64,000 nt of DNA from Gossypium raimondii (lineage: Eukaryota > Streptophyta > Magnoliopsida > Malvales > Malvaceae). Under the pieces are notes generated by a model, which did no database searches, was not told the origin of the DNA, and saw only the letters and a program-made list of their open reading frames with translations. The position numbers were made by a program, and so were the translations under genes. The stretch lies in contig NC_068576.1 of assembly GCF_025698545.1 (NCBI RefSeq), forward strand, positions 56,332,094 to 56,396,093. Reading direction: 5' to 3'. This document shows positions 59,669 through 64,000 of the stretch, in pieces (position 1 is the first letter of the stretch; each line of letters starts with the position of its first letter).

Positions 59669-61224
59669 AGTATATATTAAACTATATATGAAAATCAAAT
59701 AAGCTTAGGTTATGATGAACTTAAAAGTTTATAAAATTCTAACGATTTAAGTTGAAATTTTATTATAAATAAGTTTTATTAATTTCACATAACATTTTCA
59801 TAATATTATAATTTACTTGATATAAAGAAGGTTTTTCTTAAATATTTTTAATTAAATTGATGCTTAGTATTTTAAACTTTTAATTTTCATTCAAATAAAA
59901 ATATTTGATTTTTTATATAAGGTTTAAAATTATTTATTACTCTCTCCCATTTTTAAAATTAAGGAATAAATGCGTTTTAATGCGCCGAGATTACGTCTTC
60001 TTATAATGACAATAATATTTATGTCGACTAAACTAAAATTCAATCGACAACTTTTAATAAATATAATTTTAAATTTTTCTCACCACATAAAGTGTGTATC
60101 AATCTAATATAAATAGACAACAACTTTCATTAAGTCAAGAAATAAAAAATAAAAATCAAGTCAAACCTATATATTAAATATATATAATTTTATTTTCAAC
60201 CAATACATTTATTCTTTTTGTTTCTATTTTGTAGTCAATACATCTATAGGGTGTAAATCCTAATCATGAATTAGAAATATATTAATAAGTAATATAGATA
60301 TTCGAAACGTCTAAATAAAGAATGTGATAAGATAAGCATGGAATAAATATGAACCAAAAAAGAGAGATAAGTATGGAATTAATAATTGGTTGTATGTTTA
60401 TAGAAAATAAGAATAATTATTGAATGGGTGATACTTTGATTTTTTTCGTAATTATTTTATCCCATCCACTTAAAAATAGATAAATTAGTTTTTTCTGTTA
60501 AAATTGGAATGACCGACAAAATAATTAGACAAGTGTCACGTATAATGTATGTGAACTTGTTTTAATAATAGAAACGAGTAAAATTTTTAATAGAATGACT
60601 AATTTGTTATATGGTCTAACTGCAAGGATTAATTTATCTATTTTTAATGGAGAAGAAAATATAATTTTACCTTTGCTTTTAATATATAATTATATTTTAT
60701 AAATAACAATAAAGTATATACTAGATGAGATTCTATTCAACATATGAAGAATTTTTTGAATCAATAATTAATGTAAAAGTAAATGTAATAAAAAAAGTAC
60801 GTATCAATATGTATTAAAATGTAAACTTTGTTTCCATAGATAAATCACGTAAAATCCCCCACAAAAAAAAACACATAATATTTAATAATATTTTAATTTT
60901 AATGTAAAAAAAAATACGAAACCATAAAATTAATTTTATTTATAATAAATTAAGATTTTTACTTTGCATAAATTTCTTAATAACCTATTGATAATTAATT
61001 AGAACGGTAAATGAAATCTGCTGCCGTGCGGACCCGAAGGCAGCAGCCAAATTCCTACTCCTAAAGCATATTCTCTTCGTTTCACCCTCGAAATCGGTGC
61101 ATCGTCCGCCGTGATCGGACTCCGTTCAGGTTAGGATTCCGGCTATCTCTTTCTCGATCATATTCTCAAACTCAGCTAAAACTGAAAATTCTTCCATTCA
61201 ATCCAGTGTTATTTACAGGCGACA
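59669..61224. other. AT-rich region and ZFWD upstream region
   Basis: 60440-60675 is a weak family A relative (AAATTAGTTTTTTCTGTTAA, AAGTGTCACG). 61010-61224 becomes GC-richer and is the likely promoter and leader of the ZFWD gene. No other gene. Confidence 0.4.
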
Positions 61225-63749
61225 ATGGATTTAGACGGCGGCGCCGGCAATAATAAGCGTGTCTTCAACCGGCTTGGAACAGACACTTCTAAAAACCAGA
61301 AAGTTTGTTTCCATTGGCGGGCCGGTAAGTGTACCCGTTTTCCTTGCTCTTTCTTGCACAGCGAACCGTCTCATCCTTCGGGCTCCGCCGCCGCCTCCTC
61401 CACCGCTAACGGATCGGGTGCTCCCAAACGCTTCGCTGATGATTCCGGATTCTCGGGTTCGGCTCAACGACGAGGCCCGAACTTCAAAAATAATCATAAT
61501 AATAGTTGGGGGAGAATGGGAGCTAATAATAAGGTGGTTAGAAAAACGGAGAAAGTATGTAATTATTGGGTGCAAGGGAACTGTACTTTCGGAGACAAGT
61601 GTAGGTTTTTACATTCATGGAGTTTAGGTGAAGGTTTTAGCATGTTGAATCACCTTGATGGGCACCAGAAAGTAAGTTTTTTTCCCCCTTCTTTGTTGTT
61701 AATTCTTGGAAGTATCATAGTATGATGATGATGATGGGTTTTATTTTGTGAACAGCTTCTCAGTGGAATTGTGCTGCCAGCAGGTATGGATAAGCTTTTT
61801 ACAGGGAGTAAAGATGAGACGTTGAGGGCTTGGGATGCCAACTCTGGTCAGGTTGTGATATACTTTGTTTCTTTATTCTATTTTGGCGTTTTAATTTAGA
61901 TTTTAGTATATTGGGAATAAAAAGAAAAGAAATTTATTTATGTTTTATAACTTGATCAATCTTAAAAATGTTTGGAAATAGTCAATGTTTATGCTGTGTG
62001 ATCGAGTTATTAGATAACTTAAAGCCTGCTATCTTATGTTTCTATGGAATCACTAAATTTCTGAACACCAAGGGATCATGCAGATTGCCTTACGTGGACT
62101 TGTATTTTTACATGTAATTTGATTGTACTGTACTTGTTAACTTTCTAAAAATTATGACTTCAAAGTAAATGAAGAGTCACTTGCAGATGAAAATTACTTT
62201 TGAGTATTGATCATACACTTTTTTCTGTAGTGTACGGGTGTGATTAATCTTGGTGGTGAAGTGGGTTGCATGATCAGTGAAGGTCTTTGGTTGTTTGTTG
62301 GCATACCGAACGCTGTCAAGGTATAAGGTTCAGGAACATCTCTACCAGTTGTTTCTTCTTTGTCACATTGTTAACTGGTTTGCACTTAGAAGAACAATGT
62401 TTTTCCCCATTGCTGGTCTCAACTCAACGATGATCATATTGCAGGCATGGAACACGCAAACTAACCAAGAGTTCAGTCTTAGTGGACCTGCTGGGCAAGT
62501 TTATGCTATGATTGTTGGGAATAGTTTGCTCTTTGCTGGTACACAGGTGATAATTAGAATAGTAGTTTTTGGTCTCGTTTTGTTTATTTCATTTGGAATT
62601 TCTTGTTGTTCAATGTGTAGGGTCAGTCACCTTCAATCATCGGTTTTCTGCAGGAAGGTATATTGGCTTGGAAATTTAATGCCGTCACCAATAGCTTTGA
62701 ACCAGCAGCATCACTCAAAGGTCATACCCTTCCTGTTGTATCATTAATGGTTGGAGCTAACAGACTATATTCAGGTTCCATGGACCATTCTATAAAGGTA
62801 CAGTTGTTTTAGTTAAAATATTTGATATTCCTGATCAATATTTTAGTTTTAATAGTATGAATTGCTAATGGATTATCATTTTTACCAACATGATTATCAT
62901 TATTCTTCTTTCAGGTCTGGAGTTTGGAAACTTTGCAATGCCTACAGACTCTAACAGAGCATACTAATGTTGTTATGTCCTTGCTTTGCTGGGATCAGTT
63001 TCTTTTATCTTGTTCATTGGACCAAACAATAAAAGTTAGTGTTTCTTTTTTATTTTGTTATTTTTTCCCTTCCATTAAAGCTAGATTGTTTGGATTTACT
63101 TGTTTATTCTTTGCAGGTATGGGTGGCTACTGAGAATGGAAACCTGGAAGTAACATACACTCACAACGAAGAACATGTATGTTGTATTAATATATCATGC
63201 ATGCCGTATTTTGATTTAATGCCAATTAGTTCAAAGAACAAAAGGGTTTTGAGAGAGAGATCTTCATGCTCTGCATTTGAGTTTTCAAAGTTACCCTCAT
63301 GGGGCAAGGTTTTTGGGAGAACGGCTGGGATGTAAAAGAGGATACCGGTTCCTTGTGCATTTTATTCTATTTCCTAGAGTCTTGTTAAATGTTCAACACT
63401 TGAACCGTTTTTGGCTGCTGTTTCCAGGGCCTGCTTAATCTTCGTGGGATGCACGACTTAGAATCCAAGCCGGTCTTGTTGTGTGCATGCAATGACAATT
63501 ATGTCCGGCTTTATGATCTGCCCTCGTATGTTCTTAATGCACATATTGTTTTGCATCTCTTTTGTCAATTCATACTGCTTATGAAAATACCCTTTTTTCC
63601 TTTATGATTGAAGGTTCTCCGAGAGGGGTAAAATTTTTGCTAAGCAGGAGATTCGAGCCATCGAAGTAGGGCCTAGTGGCCTCTTTTTCACCGGCGACGG
63701 AACTGGTTTTAAAGTGTGGAAATGGGCTGAGCCAGTTGCTACAACTTGA
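61225..63749 (+). CDS. ZFWD: CCCH zinc finger and WD40-repeat protein (ZFWD type)
   Basis: Nine exons, 61225-61671, 61756-61851, 62231-62320, 62445-62546, 62654-62797, 62915-63034, 63117-63176, 63428-63525 and 63614-63749, give 430 aa in frame. Two CCCH fingers are visible: CFHWRAGKCTRFPCSFLH near residue 28 and CNYWVQGNCTFGDKCRFLH near residue 112. A WD40 propeller follows, with repeats ending in forms such as DETLRAWD, NAVKAWN, EGILAWKF, DHSIKVWS, DQTIKVWV, NYVRLYD and TGFKVWKW. CCCH fingers bind RNA and the propeller binds partner proteins. The family is plant-specific in this order (Arabidopsis ZFWD1-4). Its molecular role is poorly known. It ends AEPVATT. Length matches the family. Confidence 0.94.
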
Positions 63750-64000
63750 TTGCCTTGCACCATTTCATAACACATTCATCCTCCTGTAATTTTTTGGTGT
63801 TAATTATTTTATATTTTTTCATCCTTTCAGGTAAGTCTTTCACAGTGAAAACAATTTTGGGTTCCACCTTTTATAGCATAATAGATCATTTAAGAGTAAT
63901 TGTATGAACTGGTTACCCTAATTTCACCAAATGCTTGAATAAGAATACGCATCAAAGTTCAAAACCCTCAACTTTATTACATATACAATACGCATCAAAG
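63750..64000 (+). other. 3' UTR and flank of the ZFWD gene
   Basis: AT-rich 3' UTR. TTTCAGGTAAGT near 63825-63836 carries both splice signals back to back, so a 3' UTR intron boundary is possible. The word AATACGCATCAAAG occurs twice (63945-63958 and the last bases). Confidence 0.35.

Noticed and set aside
61231-61575. Minus-strand 114-codon frame opposite ZFWD exon 1
   Set aside because: It mirrors the GC-rich first exon. The plus strand has clear CCCH fingers and splice continuity.
1-64000. tRNA, rRNA or known microRNA genes
   Set aside because: I looked for cloverleaf boxes and for well-known plant microRNA sequences and found none I could support by eye; a covariance search was not possible.

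Overview
This is plant nuclear DNA. It is AT-rich, has intron-containing genes with GT-AG junctions, and holds gene families found only in plants: LOB-domain, DREB1, type-B response regulator, Ycf20-like, RS-type splicing factor and ZFWD. The proteins are of eudicot type. A fold-back repeat (10036-10379 and 57476-57832) looks to me like one that is very common in cotton genomes, so a Malvaceae source, probably Gossypium, is my inference; nothing here proves the species. No bacterial, organellar or whole viral element was seen, and no large intact transposon.

Layout. 796-2066 (+) is a BAG co-chaperone gene. About 13 kb without a credible gene follows, with several fold-back and long inverted-repeat elements. 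15722-17353 (-) is a MATE transporter. A 7 kb gene-free stretch leads to 24691-27556 (-), an RS40/RS41-type splicing factor with a leader intron up to about 28350. Next are 29653-30156 (-), an LBD23/24-like regulator, and 31998-36258 (-), a nine-exon type-B response regulator. 36930-37600 is a decayed tandem array. 40698-41136 is an hAT-type MITE with a perfect 8-bp target duplication. 43231-43881 (+) is an intronless DREB1/CBF gene. 44970-46838 (-) is PGAP3/PER1. 49286-50166 (-) is a probable DUF1997 protein. 51365-53575 (-) is the kinase PEPKR1 with a uORF-bearing leader. 58055-58501 (+) is a Ycf20-like plastid protein with a MITE in its leader intron. 61225-63749 (+) is a CCCH/WD40 (ZFWD) gene.

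The genes are independent transcription units and form no operon or biosynthetic cluster. Several are stress- or hormone-linked by family (BAG, DREB1, type-B regulator, MATE), but neighbourhood alone does not imply that they work together. I did not find a clearly new biological system. The best leads are the decayed tandem array, a probable GC-AG intron in the response regulator, a likely poison exon in the splicing-factor gene, and overlapping uORFs in the PEPKR1 leader. Exon limits were read by eye from splice signals and reading-frame continuity; every multi-exon model given here keeps frame throughout.
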